Shown here: in pieces, positions 49,641 to 61,460 of the stretch
Layout of the letters: each line of letters opens with the position of its first letter
Position numbering within the stretch: position 1 is the first letter of the stretch
Assembly (NCBI GenBank): GCA_010909165.1
Contig: MU008185.1
Location: forward strand, 434,001-498,000
Direction of reading: 5' to 3'
Length of the DNA stretch: 64,000 bases
Source: Anthoceros angustus
Lineage: Eukaryota > Streptophyta > Anthocerotopsida > Anthocerotales > Anthocerotaceae
Translations under genes and position numbers: made by a program
Notes under the pieces: model-generated
The model's database searches: none
Told to the model about the DNA's origin: nothing
The model's input: the letters and a program-made list of their open reading frames with translations, nothing else

Positions 49641-52600
49641 GCCGCCAGGCGTCAGCTCCCAGATCCACTATGTCCGTCGCGGCTGCTCATGCAGCTGCAG
49701 ATCCCGGAGCTACGCAACCGCCATGGCACAAGATTCGGATGCGAGCGCCGCAGGCAGGCAGCACGCGTACGCCAAAGCCTCGAGCTCGCTTCCGCTTTGG
49801 TCTTTTTTTCTCGTCGCAACGTCTCCGCTTCCCTTCTCCTTCACTTCTCTTTGTTGTCTTTATGCTAGCGTCGTAAACAGAAAGACGGTCGTCCTTTCCT
49901 TGTCTGGCCTCTTTGCCCAGATGGCCACAAAAGTCGACTCCGGTCTCGCGTCTGCAACAAAACGTGGACCTCCTGGCTGCAGGCCTGGATGGGAAAGAGT
50001 TTAGCTCCAAAAGCTAATGTGTGTCCAAATGGCTTAGGCAAAATGGACACACATTTATAAGAACGCCGTGATTACGCATCCTGAGCTTAGATCGGTACGT
50101 AGATGGGGTCGCTAAAGGGAGTGGATACCCTTGGTGCAAATAGCTTAGGCACACCATGGTACAAGTTGTTAAGTACCAAGTCCCATGAAGGAAATCCTTC
50201 CTTAGTGGACTTAAATAAAATTCTTCTTCTTCTTCTTCTAATGAAATCTTCATAAATACTCGTACATATATATATATAGTCTTAGGTACATTGAAGTGTA
50301 TTAGGTGCACTAGGATGTTAGTTGCTCTTGGGAACTAAAAGTCAAATTATTTTTTAGTGCATAGAATCAGATGTTTAGGTATATTTTACTTAATTTGAAG
50401 GATATCTAAGGATTTTATACCAGCGGAGATAACCCATTTAGTGGACCTTTATGGCTTTATACCAGCGAAGATAACCGACTATTTAGAGAATTTTTCAAGG
50501 GTTTTACAACAACGAACAAAGAGGACCTACAAAAAATAACGCTCAATTAGCTCGTTTGAGGACCTAACTAAAAATAAGAACTTGAAAACTGTGAAATAAT
50601 AGTTATCATAGGGAGATAAGGTAGATTGCGAAGATATATTACATCCTTTACCTCTCTTCCGGTTTATTATTATGAAATAGTTTTTTACTACCTAATAAAA
50701 ATTAAAATAAATTTTATGAAAGAAAAAAAAAAACTCACTTGGTTGTCTTTGCTGCGGTTGCCATCTTTTCTTGCAAGATATTTAAGGTGTTTAGTTCTTG
50801 CACCTAGCCCTTTCCTGTGAATTTTGTAGCAAAAGAGAGATGTCAAGAAATACAAGTAGTTTCCTTCACTTATTTCTGCATGACCAACCATCATGTACAA
50901 AATATTCTTACAGTAAGAGTTTCGTGACTAGAAACCTCCGGTGGTTATGATGTCTTGAATCCTCGCTCTAAATAGATCAGAAGGCAATGCCTGTGAAGCA
51001 CATATGTAGTGCATCAGCACCAAGTGCGCACAACGAGAAGCAACAAACAAATGGATCGGCAGAAATCCACTTTAACATAGAGGAATTAGCATTATCTGGA
51101 CTACGTGGAGTTGAGAATTCATTCTTGGAATGATATTTTTTGATTCTCATTTTGTGTCCCCATCCTAACTAGTAAGTGCCAATTGGTTTTTTGTCTTGTA
51201 GCGATTTGATTTTGAAATTTTTCAGACTTGATCTTGTTGGTGGTGCTATTCAGTGCAAGAAAGAGTGTGTTATGGCAATTACAATCGTGCCTGGAGTCGC
51301 AATTGTGTATCCCTATCCTGACAAGTGAGCGGAAGTTAGAAGTTGGCTTTATGTGTTTTAGAGATTTGAATGTACTTTTTTTTCTTGACTTGACCTTGTT
51401 GGTGATGCCATGGAATGTAGGAGAGAGTGTTGGCAGTATGTTCCGTATATAGAGCATTGTCATGATCCTTGCCTGCCATCGTATTCCACCACAAAAGATT
51501 ATTTCGCTTAAGAAAAATCATTGGTATCATCCGCTTCCAAACTAGGGAGGAGGAGTATGAGGAGAAGAAGCCATACAAGTAAGCAAAAAAAATCACCCAG
51601 GTGGTAATAATAATTTTAGAGATTGTTTCAACTCGAATACTTAGTCTGAGTAAGAAGACATTCTTATTTTACAGTGACTCTCCACATACGGTTGCTCAAT
51701 TAATCAAAATAGAAAATACAATGAAGTGTCAGCTACTTCGAGTACTTGAAGACTCCAAAGAGTTAATGCGCATTAATCCAAATCTAATAACGTAGTCTTT
51801 ACGGAGGTTACAAGGCCTCGCATTTGGCAGAGAGAGGTTTTCAAGATGTCTAAGAGTGGCCTGTCGTTCTAGGAGCTTATAGAGTACCAAGTTGAGGTCA
51901 AATGGGAGGTAGAGGGGACCTCATGTATGTGCTTGAGAGTGTGCTGGGATCGCATGGGAAGATCCAAAACTCGTACAGCTTGTGATTGCTACAAGTGCCT
52001 TGCATGGCCTTGTAGAGAGCTTGAGAGAACTGGACAGTAAGAGGAGAGTCAGTTGTAATTGGGTCCTGATCAAGGGGGGTCCTATCGAAGGTGTATGGCT
52101 CCTACTTTGACATGAAACGCAGCATTTGGCGTGTGACTTCTAGCATAACTTCTAACGATTATTTAGTTCCAAAAGCTAAAAGGCATGAGATATAGCATCA
52201 AAAAAGGCAACTAGCTGTTTGCGGGAGGAATGGCGTTGAAGATTGAAGACCCTGTCTTTCTACCACAAACTACCTACCTAGATTGTTGGTTGATCAGGAA
52301 CTATTAGGAAAAGACACATGTCATTGAGGTAGGTTTAGTGATAGTCGGTTCATTACACGCAAAGCTAAAACTAGTTGGGCCTTGGGCGTCTGGTTTATAA
52401 TCTTAGCATGTAAACAACAGAGCAATGAGATCAGAGGGCAAAGATTGGCTTTAAGTAAGAAGCTGAATAAAACAAATATAAGGAAGACACTTCTACTCAA
52501 GAAGTAAACCAATATGTGAAGAACTCCCCAACGGTGTCAGGCCGAAACTCTCTCTCTTCCTTTACAAGGCTGCCTTGAGACTTGGGGATTAGACAGGCAA

Positions 52601-52813
52601 GAGTCGGTGAAACGGTTTGTCCACTTCATAAATTTTGTTTGCCAAGGCCTCCAAAGGCTGTCTCACGTATGGAATCACTGCATTGGTTTTTTATCTTCAG
52701 GATGAATTTGATCTTCAGTCGACACCGTCCGAAGCTGAGCCCAAGAATGATACTAATGAAGACTAGTAAGCAATTGAGGAGAATGACAGCTTTGACGCAG
52801 AGGATATGGACCG
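49641..52813. other. Dymeclin promoter and AT-rich intergenic DNA
   Basis: Dymeclin's promoter lies at the left. From 50,000 onward the DNA is AT-rich, with a (CTT)n run near 50,221-50,238 and short direct repeats sharing TTTATACCAGCGRAGATAACC (50,416-50,480). No gene is supported. Close to the right edge (52,699-52,765) a splice-acceptor-like CTTCAG precedes DEFDLQSTPSEAEPKNDTNE and a stop, perhaps an exon relic. Confidence 0.5.
51125..51440. repeat. Diverged tandem repeat, about 150-bp unit
   Basis: Two imperfect units share TATCCTGACAAGTGAGC / CATCCTAACTAGTAAGT, then GATTTGA, TTGTTGGTG and GTGTT in the same order. Old duplication; function unknown. Confidence 0.6.
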
Positions 52814-53269
52814 CCCCTACTAGAAAGGGCAGCCTATGTTACAGTCGTTGTTGCAATTTTATGTTACACTTCTAACTTGCAACATCATTTGGAGGCTTGG
52901 TATTAAGTTTGTCATTTCTTTCCCCAAGTGGGCCTACAATCTTAACACGAACTGCTCTCTCTCCTACCACTTCACCCTCTTAACTACACCCCTCTCTCAT
53001 ACGCATTGTTTATGAATTTCCTCATGCAATTGCAACATGATCAGAATAGGACCTCTCTCTCTCTCTCCCGCCCCCATATTTATTACACCCCATTGGGAGT
53101 ACAATTAGTTAATGTTTTTCCTAGCGCTCTTTGCACTCTCTCTTCACAACTATTTGTTAATGGTGCCTGGACCAATATCAAGAATATGCCCATTAACATC
53201 ACCTTTAAAGGTGACCTAAACATAATATTATTTACCTATGTAAGTGGGTTCGAGGCTCACTCTATGTCT

Positions 53270-53640
53270 GGAGGCAAGGAGAAGGAGGGGAGAGGAAGGG
53301 GAGAGGAGGGGAGGAAGAGGAGGAGAGGCAAGGAGGAAAGGGGAGAGGGATCCGAGGTAGAGGAGGAGGAGGAGGAGGAGGAGGGAGGAGGAAGGAGGAA
53401 AAGGGGAGAGGGATCGAGGTAGAGGAGGAGGAGGAGGAGGAGGAGAGGGAGGCAGAGGGAAGGAGGAGGGGGAAAAGGAGGGAAGGGAAGGAGGAGGAGG
53501 ATAAGGAGGAGGAGGGGAAGATGGAAAAGAAGAGGAGCAAGAGGAGGGGCAGAGGGGAAGGAAGAGGAGGGGGAGAGGGGAAAGAAGAGGAGGGGTAGAT
53601 GGGAAGGAGGAGGAGGGGGAGAGGGAAAGGAAGAGGCCCG
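53270..53640. repeat. Purine-only GGA array 1
   Basis: About 370 bp almost entirely A and G on the plus strand, in GGA/GGAGA/GGGGAGAGGGATCC patterns. It gives long false frames in all three registers on both strands. Such a tract can adopt triplex (H-DNA) structure. Confidence 0.93.
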
Positions 53641-54745
53641 TTCCATGCTGTGATTTCAAGTAAAGACCCGTTCCAAGCTGTGATTTCTAGTCTCAATTTT
53701 TCAGCTGATGCGTAACCAGTGTGACATGACGTAGGTGACGGGATGGTGGCAGGCATGATCACGTGTACACCCACAAGCATCTTGTACTTCATCGTGATTT
53801 CCTCTCAAATTTTCAGCGAACTAGCTAGTGTGATTTGATGTTAGAGCGATAGGCAAGGAGGAAAAGGGGACGGGATCCGGGGTAGATAAGGAGGAGGAGG
53901 AGGAGGAGGGGAGAGGAGGAAAAGAGGAGGGATGAGGTAGAGAAGGAGGAGGGAGAGGCAAGGAGGAAAAGGGGAGAGGGATCCGAGGTAGAGGAGGAGG
54001 AGGAGGAGAGAGGCAAGGAGAAAAGGGGAGAGGGATCCGAGGAGAGGGGAGGAGGAGGAGGAGGAGGAGGAGGGAGGAGGAAAAGGAGGAGGAGGAGGAG
54101 GAGGAGGAGGCAAGGAAAAGGGGAGAGGGATCCGAGGTAGAGGGGAGGAGGAGGAGGAGGAGGAAGGAGGGGAGATGGGAAGAAGGAGGAGGGGGAGAGG
54201 GAAAGGAAGAGGAGGAGGCCCGTTCCATGCTTGATTTCAAGTAGAGACCCGTTCCATGCTATGATTTCCGTCTCAATTTTTACCGCGCGTAACCACCGTG
54301 ACATGATGTTGGTGAAGGGATGGTGGCGGGATCACGTGAAACCGCAAGCGATCTTGTACTTGCGAGCATTGCAAGGTCAAGCCAAGACTGCTCCAATACG
54401 TGATTTCCTCAAAATTTTCAGGCGTAACTAGCTAGTGATGATTTGATGTTAGAGGCGATAGTAGCATGGCGGGTGTCTCGTACATGTACAATTGCAAGTA
54501 GTTGCAAGGTCGGCCAAGACCCATTCCATGTTATTTCTATCTCAAATTTTCAGGCGCGAACTGCACTATGATGTGAAGTTAGGGAAGGCGATGGAAGAAT
54601 GGAGGGGTTTCATGTACATGTATAGCTGCAAGGTGAGGCCAAGACCCATTCCATGCTGTGATTTTCTACCTCAAAATTTTATTTGATGCGTGACCACACT
54701 GTGATGTGACATTAGAGAAGGCGATGCTAGTAGGGCAGGGTCTTG
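53635..54745. repeat. Diverged tandem units interleaved with GGA arrays
   Basis: At least five units share CCCGTTCCATGCTGTGATTTC, a TCTCAATTTTTCA-type stretch and GCGTAACCAC.GTGACATGA. Later ones (54,526-54,745) change to CCCATTCCATG and vary in spacing. The purine arrays sit between the first units. Confidence 0.75.
53850..54222. repeat. Purine-only GGA array 2
   Basis: A second array of the same composition that shares GGGGAGAGGGATCCGAGGTAG with array 1, so the two are related by duplication. They are separated by about 210 bp of ordinary sequence. Confidence 0.93.
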
Positions 54746-55640
54746 GGTGAATAGGGAGTGACAAGGCTAGTGAACGGTAGGAGGGATGTGTTTAGAGGGC
54801 TGATCAGTACACAAAGAAGGGCGAGTGCACCGTCACCGCAAGTAATGTATATGTTGAGTGGACGGAAAACAACGCAAGGGAGTGGAAGAGGCGGGTGGCG
54901 AGGAGGATAGGAGTGGAGCAACCAACAGCAGCCATGGTCGAGGCAGGGCAAAAGGCGCAGAATACATGAGGCGCTTGTCTAGGGGAGAGAGAAGGAGGGA
55001 GGACTTGGAGCCAAACAACCCACGCCCACAAGATAGCAAACATGGGTCCGTGTAGCACAAACTCAGAGGCACAAAAGGCCGAGTGCTCAAGGACAAATTA
55101 GTAAACGACGTGGACGTGTACAAAGTATGTACGTTATCCGTGTGACGATATGCTTATTTTATATAAAATAGAATATGACCATATCACGTGAAATTACCAT
55201 ATAGTATATGTTACCATGAACAATACGTGTATTTTACAAAGAATATATTCATATGTATTTATATATATGTGTATTCATACGAGTATTGGTGGCAACTACT
55301 AAGTAAAACTAGGTATTCCATAGGGTAATAGTAGTAAAAGAGGAAGGTAGATGGGGAGGAGGTTTGGTACCAAGCTCAAAATTGTAACAAGAGACGATGT
55401 AACACTTTGGTTGTTGCAATTATTTTGAAATTTTGAGAGGGGACACAAACCACCTCTCACTACATTGCAACATAATTGCAACAAGACTGTAACATGTAAC
55501 AAGGTGGAGGGTTGGTTTCCAAACCTAACTGTAACAAGGGGTCCCAAAAGTGTAACAAGACCCCAAGATTTTAACATAATTGCAACAAAGGGGGTCCAAA
55601 TCTTAACATAAAGTGTAACATAGCCCTTTTCTAGTAGGGC

Positions 55641-56298
55641 TTGAATATGGTGGTGGTCTTTGACTCGGTTTGGCGAGCATGAAGTCGCCAGGCCGTACTC
55701 TTGAATGACTATTGTCGATGCTGATGACCACTTCCTCTTTTAGCAGTTGTTTGTTGCAATGTTTTCACGACCACTGAAATGAGACTCCTGCTAGTACAAG
55801 ATTGTTTCCATTATGTTCTACCACTTGAAAAGTAAATATTTTCGGTTGAAATAAACAGATGAAAATGGCAGCCCTTTATGCATTCTGCAAAAACATAGAC
55901 GGGCCCGTGCCCTATAGTGCTCTAGTTCTGGGATGTAGAATTGAAAGTGCGTCTTTTATCAAAGGTATGGACTCAGAAAGGGTGTGCCCATTATCAAAGC
56001 TTGGCAGATATGTTATCGCAGGAAGGGTGTAAAATATGACAAGGGGGTGCTGTTTCGACCGAAGGGGATTTACTATATTCCCGCCCTTCAAAAATTATCA
56101 TGTTGATCTCTTTACCATATGCCAAATTCATTCACCAGTGTTTAGTGGAGGATTTGTCCCCTCAAATCCGGACTGCAATTCATACTCTTGATGTTTGGAG
56201 AGATGAGATTTTTATATGCCCCACCCTGCCATTCACTAGAGTTACCTGAGGGACCTGATTAGGTCCGGAGAGCCCGACTGACTACTCCGGACTACGGT
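55641..56298. other. Spacer between transposon and LINE relic
   Basis: No gene is supported. Short open stretches with stops may belong to the LINE-type relic to the right, but I cannot show it. Confidence 0.4.
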
Positions 56299-56757
56299 AT
56301 GGCGGTCCTTGGACGGAGATGCCCGCCCATGGACTTCCGGTATCTCCCGGTGGCCGTGGAGGAACACGGATTCTCGCTCGTCATGGGCCCATGCTGGGAC
56401 TCTGCGGAACAGCAGAGAAGGCCCAGGACGAAGAGGGCGAATAAGGAATTGGCGGCCAAGAGGGCCAAGGAGGGTGTGGCTCCGGACCTCGGCACTCTCA
56501 ATCTATCAGCAGGAATTTTTGGGGTCACCTTGGATGAATTCGTACGGTCTAATAAGAAGGGCACCTTGAGACCTGGTAGGAGGGATATCCCGTATGATGG
56601 TTCTCAGCTTACGCCGATTCTGGTGCTACATGGTTCCTTCCAGTCCAAACAATGGCTTTTGCGTGACGAATTGTTGTGTAGCCCGGGTGAGTGGGGCGGT
56701 TTCAAGTTTTGGTGGGAGGGGTGTGCAGAGTTTGATTCTCGTTGGCATCCTGGATAG
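56299..56757 (+). pseudogene. 152-aa ORF, probable LINE-type element part
   Basis: An ATG-started frame without a recognised domain. The first part is Arg/Lys-rich (RRPRTKRANKELAAKRAKEG). The end GGFKFWWEGCAEF is Trp-rich. About 240 bp downstream lies a clear zf-RVT segment, so this is probably an upstream piece of the same retroelement. A small unrelated gene is possible. Confidence 0.35.
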
Positions 56758-56879
56758 TGGAGATGGCATGGCTCCACTTCCAATACTGCTCGACACTCAA
56801 GATCCTTTTTCAATATCAATACCTCTTTGTAGCTTTTGGTGGACAAAGGCAAATTGAAGAAACGCCCCCCTTTGGCCCC

Positions 56880-57283
56880 TCGGCATGGACTTAGTGAGGT
56901 ATAAGCAATGGAGAATTCTACGTCTGATTTGGAAAACCTTCGGGGTGCAGGAAAAGCATCGGTGCACTTTGTGGCGGATGTTCTAAGCTGCATTGCCAAA
57001 TTCAGATAGTGCGAATCAGTTCCTACAAGCAATTGGTTTTCCTTTCTGTCCGCTCTGCAATTCTGGTGCAGTTCAAAAGAGTGAGCATGTTTTTCTCGGC
57101 TGCCCTTTTGCTAGGCAGGTTTGGACTCAGATACAACGCTGGGTGCAAAGATTAATCCACAATAACAGCTTAAGAATCAAGGAAGCTACCGCTTTATTTG
57201 GTCTTAATGAGACTACCTCTCGGCAATGGCTCTCGTGTCAATGGTGGCCTCCACTGTGGGCTGCCACAATTCATGCTCTCTGA
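56880..57283 (+). pseudogene. LINE reverse-transcriptase zinc-binding tail (zf-RVT)
   Basis: The frame reads QEKHRCTLWRMF, one stop codon where Trp is usual, then ALPNSDSANQFLQ and FCPLCNSGAVQKSEHVFLGC, PFARQVWTQIQRW. The Cys-x2-Cys...His-x4-Cys pattern and following PFARQVW are the hallmark of the zf-RVT domain that ends plant LINE ORF2 proteins. The stop and the lack of an upstream RT show that it is dead. Confidence 0.82.
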
Positions 57284-57816
57284 ATTCACTGGACACAGGT
57301 TGTTTATGGTGGTCAGGAGATCGGTACCATGAACGGGTGTGTTAAAAAGATCTGATCTGGATCATCACGGAGGTGCCCGGTCACATGATTTAACGCCCCA
57401 CGACAAAATGCAAGATTGGCGTAGGGCTTGTCTTCTTCTTCTTGATCTGAGGGTTAGGCGGGAGCCTAGATGGAATCATCTTTGCCCCTATCTTCAGTGA
57501 TGGAAATCCAGTACGTGGAGAGGCTGTGTCAAAAGCACCCCGTTTCGGGGATGCCAGGCAACCCCTGGTTTTTCTGTTGCATGTGGGGTGGGGTCTATGT
57601 CCTCCCCCGACTCCATCTTCCTTCATCACCGGCCCTGTTTCCTGTGGTTTCCCAATCTTTGGTGCGGCTCGGAGTGTGAGGCATGCACTTCCGGGGGTTG
57701 GATTTGTGGTTTTGTCGGCTACCCTAATCCTCAGTGGGGGTAGGCTCTTTATCGTTGAGAGATGCCATGCTTGTTTTTTTTGTGGGACAGGGAGAGCCTC
57801 GAGGTGACCATGGTAA
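57284..57816. other. Spacer next to duplication C
   Basis: No gene is supported. GC- and G/T-mixed sequence with short frames only. Confidence 0.4.
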
Positions 57817-59673
57817 ACTCTTCTCCGCCCTCCTCCCTGGTCTATTACTAGGATTATGGGAAGCAAGGGTTTGACACAGAGGATTCTCTCTCTTCTCCTG
57901 TGATCATTACGCTTAGGATGTAGATAATCTTTTCAAGAGAGAGGATGCCTAGGGACACTTGATTTGGGAAGAGGAGGGGAGTGGGCTACCGCTCGGTTTG
58001 CCCACCACGCAGGTAGCAGAACTCAAAATTTCCTGGATGAGAAGAGGGCTATCCGAAACTTCCTCCGATCCTTTTCCATATGATGATCATGAAGACATTG
58101 AGGTGTGGCCGGGAGTCCCGCTTACTTGGAACGAGGTCCTCGATCACCGCTCTCACCATGTGCAATTCAACAACGCTTTTGATGCCCAAAACCATTTCTT
58201 CATTGAGCCCTCCTTTATTACTGTGGATTGGTCTAATACTCAACTCACCATCATTTCTATCTTCTATCTTAGGTTGAGGACAATGGCTTTTCTCCTCAAG
58301 GCCCAATCGCTTGGGAGGGAAGATGGTCGCCATTCCTATCGTTGGTGTGGTTGCATGACATGGTTCGTGAGGGTGCCCTCTTTTTAGGATTTGTGTGGTT
58401 CCTCACACAAGATCAGAAGGAGTCTTTCAAGTCCCTCCTTTGATAGGGGATGCACATCTATGGGTCGCTAGGGCGCTTATAAGCTGCCCATGCACGCTTG
58501 ACGTCACATTAGGTAAAGAAACTTCGGTTAATGTTCTCTCATCACGTTTTGAGGTTATGGCCTCATGGCTCTTTTATGTCGCTTGTCCTATAGGGTCTTG
58601 GGACTTGGTGTAAACGATCTAGACTAAACTTCTGAAATGTGCCTTGAAGTGTTTTTTTTTGTTTTTGGTTAAGGGTGGTGTGAAAATAAGTCAAGGATGA
58701 GGCAAAGGTGGTATTTATAGTAGAAATGTCCTTGGCCTATGGGATTTTTCTTGTTTTGTTTCTTAGATTAGATAATAAGTGGTCCGGGTACTCGATGTTC
58801 CTTGGCCCATGGACTTGGGATATCCACTAAAAAGTCTATATATGTGAGGTAGGGGGTTGGCATATTATTTAGGGGTTTGTCAGTCTATGAGCTAGAGGTC
58901 GACCCAACCTGGCGGTAGTTGGAAGGGTGAGAGGTTGCGGAATGGGATGACTGGGGGAGCGGTCGTGGAAAGAAGAGGTGGTCGTAGAAGACGACCAGCG
59001 GTAGGGGAAGCCCGGGGAACTTAACCCTAAGGAAACCGGGAAAAGTGAAAGGCTCAAACGTGAGCGCAAGCTACTGGAGCGAGAGTGAGGAGCGAGCGAA
59101 CGGCCGGAGCGCGAGGACGAGGAGTCGCACCTGTGGGGGGTACCGCGATTCTGGAGAGCAGAGGGCGAACCGCGGAGGAGGGCAACCCCTCACCTGAGGT
59201 CGCAAACCCCCACAGAAGGAGGGCTACGGCGCGGGGTTGTTGAGGAGGTAGGAACACCGACGACCGCGAGGAATTTCGAGGCAAGACTCCACCAATTCCA
59301 GGCGCCGAGGCCAGGGAAACTGCTATAGAGGGATGGCACCCAAAGTCACAGCTGAAATTGCGCTTGCCCAATGGCCAAACATGGATCATTGGAAAGTCCG
59401 AGCTGGGGAATTGGTGAAAGAGCTGGGGCTTGGCTTCATGGAGAAGCGGTGGAATTACGTGAACTTGGGACTGGTGCAGGAGTGCGCTCGCCATTTGAAA
59501 GACAAGCAACCGAGCGAGGGAATTAGGGCGAAGCCTCAGGATTGGGATCTGGAATTGGTTAGGAAAGTGTGGGGCAGAAGGAGGAGGCGGTGATGGAGCC
59601 TTCTCGAAAAGGAGCACAAGAAAGCAGCCGGTTAAGGCGGATGTAATCCGGAACCCAACGGGCCGGGCCGATG
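57817..59673 (+). repeat. 1.85-kb tandem duplication C, copy 1
   Basis: First copy, beginning ACTCTTCTCCGCCCTCCTCC. It holds a broken frame with HEDIEVWPGVPLTWNEVL and LDHRSHHVQFNN, an AT-rich middle and a GC-rich end with the small ORF at 59,333. Relative to copy 2 it lacks many short segments (1-10 bases), with few point changes noted. The source looks like a retroelement or an unknown gene. Confidence 0.88.
59333..59593 (+). CDS. Hypothetical 86-aa basic protein
   Basis: A short ATG-started frame (MAPKVTAEIALAQWPNMDHW), Trp- and Arg-containing and ending in a basic RRRRR tail. The equivalent in copy 2 (61,163-61,405) starts MAPKSLNCPMAKHG and is frame-scrambled, so the open frame is kept only in copy 1. 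It may be the N-terminus of a gag-like or host-derived protein, or chance. No known domain. Confidence 0.3.
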   Translation: MAPKVTAEIALAQWPNMDHWKVRAGELVKELGLGFMEKRWNYVNLGLVQECARHLKDKQPSEGIRAKPQDWDLELVRKVWGRRRRR

Positions 59674-61460
59674 ACTCTTCTCCGCCCTCCTCCCTGGTCT
59701 ATTACTAGGATTATGGGAAGCAAGGGTTTGACACAGAGGATTCTCTTCCCCCCCTCTTCTCTCAGGATCATTACGCTAGGGATGTAGATAATCTTTTTTC
59801 AAGAGAGAGTGATGCCTAGGGGACACTTGATTTGGGGGAAGAGGAGGGGGAGTGGGCTCCGCCTCGGTTTGCCCACCCTCACGTGTAGCAGGAACTTCAA
59901 AATTTCCTGGATGAGAAGAGGGCTATCTGGAAACTTCCCGCTCACGATCCTTTTCCATATGATGATCATGAAGACATTGAGGTGTGGCTGGGGAGTCCCG
60001 CTACTTGGAACGAGGTCCTCGATCACCGTTCTCAGCTACAGGCAATTCAACAACGTTTTTTGATGCCCAAAACCATTTCTTCATTGAGCCCTCCAGCCTT
60101 TATTACCAGGATTGGTTCAATACTCAACTCACCATCATTTCCTATCTTCTATCTTAGGTTGAGGACAGCTGGCTTCTTTCTCTGAAGGCCCTAATCGCTT
60201 GGGAGGGAAGATGGTCGCCATTCCTATCAGGTTGGTGTGGTTGCATGACATGGTTCAGGAGGGTGCCCCTCTTTTTCAGGGATTTGTGTGTGGTTCCCTC
60301 ACACAAGATCAGAAGGAGTCTTTCAAGTCCCTCCTTTGATAGGGGATGCACATCTATGGGTCGCTAGGGCAGTTATGCTTCCGCTCTGCTACTGCCCTTG
60401 ATGTCTGTCGTTACTAGGTAAAGAAACTCGGTTAATGTTCTCTCATCGTCAGGTTTTGGAGGTTATGGCCTGTTGGCTCCTTTTTATGTCGTTTTGTCCT
60501 ATAGGGTCTTGGGACTTGGTGTAAACGATCTAGACTCGGAAACTCCCTGTTGAAATGTGCCTTGAAGTGTTTTTTTTGTTTTTTTGGTTAAGGGTGGTGT
60601 GAAAATAAGTCAGGTTGACAGTAGGCAAAGGTATTTATAGTAGAAATGTCCTTGGCCTATGGGATTTTTCTTGTTTTTGTTTCTTAGATTAGATAATAAG
60701 TGGTCCGGGTACTCGATGTTCCTTGGCCCATGGACTTGGGATATCCACTAAAAAGTCTATATATGTGAGGTAGGGGGTTGGCATATTATTTAGGGTTTGT
60801 GGGTCTAGGCTAGGGTCAAGGCGGTAGTTGGGTGAGAGGTTGCGAATGGGATGGGGGGAGGCGTGGAAAGAAGAGGTGGTCGTGAAACGAGGGAAGCCCG
60901 GAACTTAACCCTAGGAAAGTGAGCGTTCAACGGCGGGCCTGTGGAGGAGGCGGTGAGGGCGGGCGGGTGGGCCGGGCGTCGGGCGCATCCAGTGCGATCT
61001 GGAGGCGGGCGCAACCGGAGGAGGGCAGCCGAACCCCTCGGTGAGTCGCAAACCCGGCCGGAGGCGGCTACGGCGGCGGGTTGTTGAGGAGGTAGGAACA
61101 CAGGTGACCACCGCTAGGAATTTCGAGGCAAGACTCCAGGTCAGGCGGGGGAGCTGAGAGGGATGGCGCCAAAGTCATTGAATTGCCCAATGGCCAAACA
61201 TGGATCATTGGAAAGTCCGGGGGAATTGGTGAAGAGCTGGGCTTGGCTTCATGGAGAAGCGGTGGAATTACATGAACTTGGGATCAGTGCGAGTGCGCTG
61301 CCATTTGAAAGACAAGCAATGGCGAGGGAATTAGCGAAGCCTCGGGATTGGGATCTGGTGGTTAGGAGGTGTATGGGCGCAAGGAGGAGGCGGGTGGTTT
61401 GGTGATGGAACTCTCGGAAAAGGAGCCTGGCCGGCGCCATACGGTTAAGGCGGATGTAAT
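59674..61460 (+). repeat. 1.8-kb tandem duplication C, copy 2
   Basis: Second copy, offset 1,857 bp at the left edge. Here the first part reads more continuously: FLDEKRAIWKLPAHDPFP, YDDHEDIEVWLGSPATWNEV, LDHRSQLQAIQQRF. It then shows WLHDMVQEGAPLFQGF and SLTQDQKESFKSLL in other frames. The GC-rich end is shorter and its small ORF is frameshifted. I recognise no domain. Confidence 0.88.

Larger units (their letters stand above)
52814..55640. mobile_element. CACTA-like non-autonomous DNA transposon
   Basis: The ends are imperfect inverted repeats of roughly 28 bp. On the left it reads CCCTACTAGAAAGGGC, AGC, CTATGTTACA. On the right, read on the minus strand, it is CCCTACTAGAAAAGGGC, TATGTTACA. 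The core CTACTAGAAA matches the end of plant CACTA (CMC) elements. Subterminal DNA on both sides is rich in TGTAAC, TTGCAAC and their complements, another CACTA trait. No transposase frame is visible, so movement would need an enzyme supplied elsewhere. The interior is filled with GGA arrays and diverged tandem units. I could not find a clear 3-bp target duplication. The superfamily call rests on the TIR core. Confidence 0.65.

Noticed and set aside
53228-54304. Ser/Pro/Leu-rich and Glu/Gly-rich ORFs of 90-176 codons
   Set aside because: They are translations of the GGA arrays and exist in all registers on both strands.
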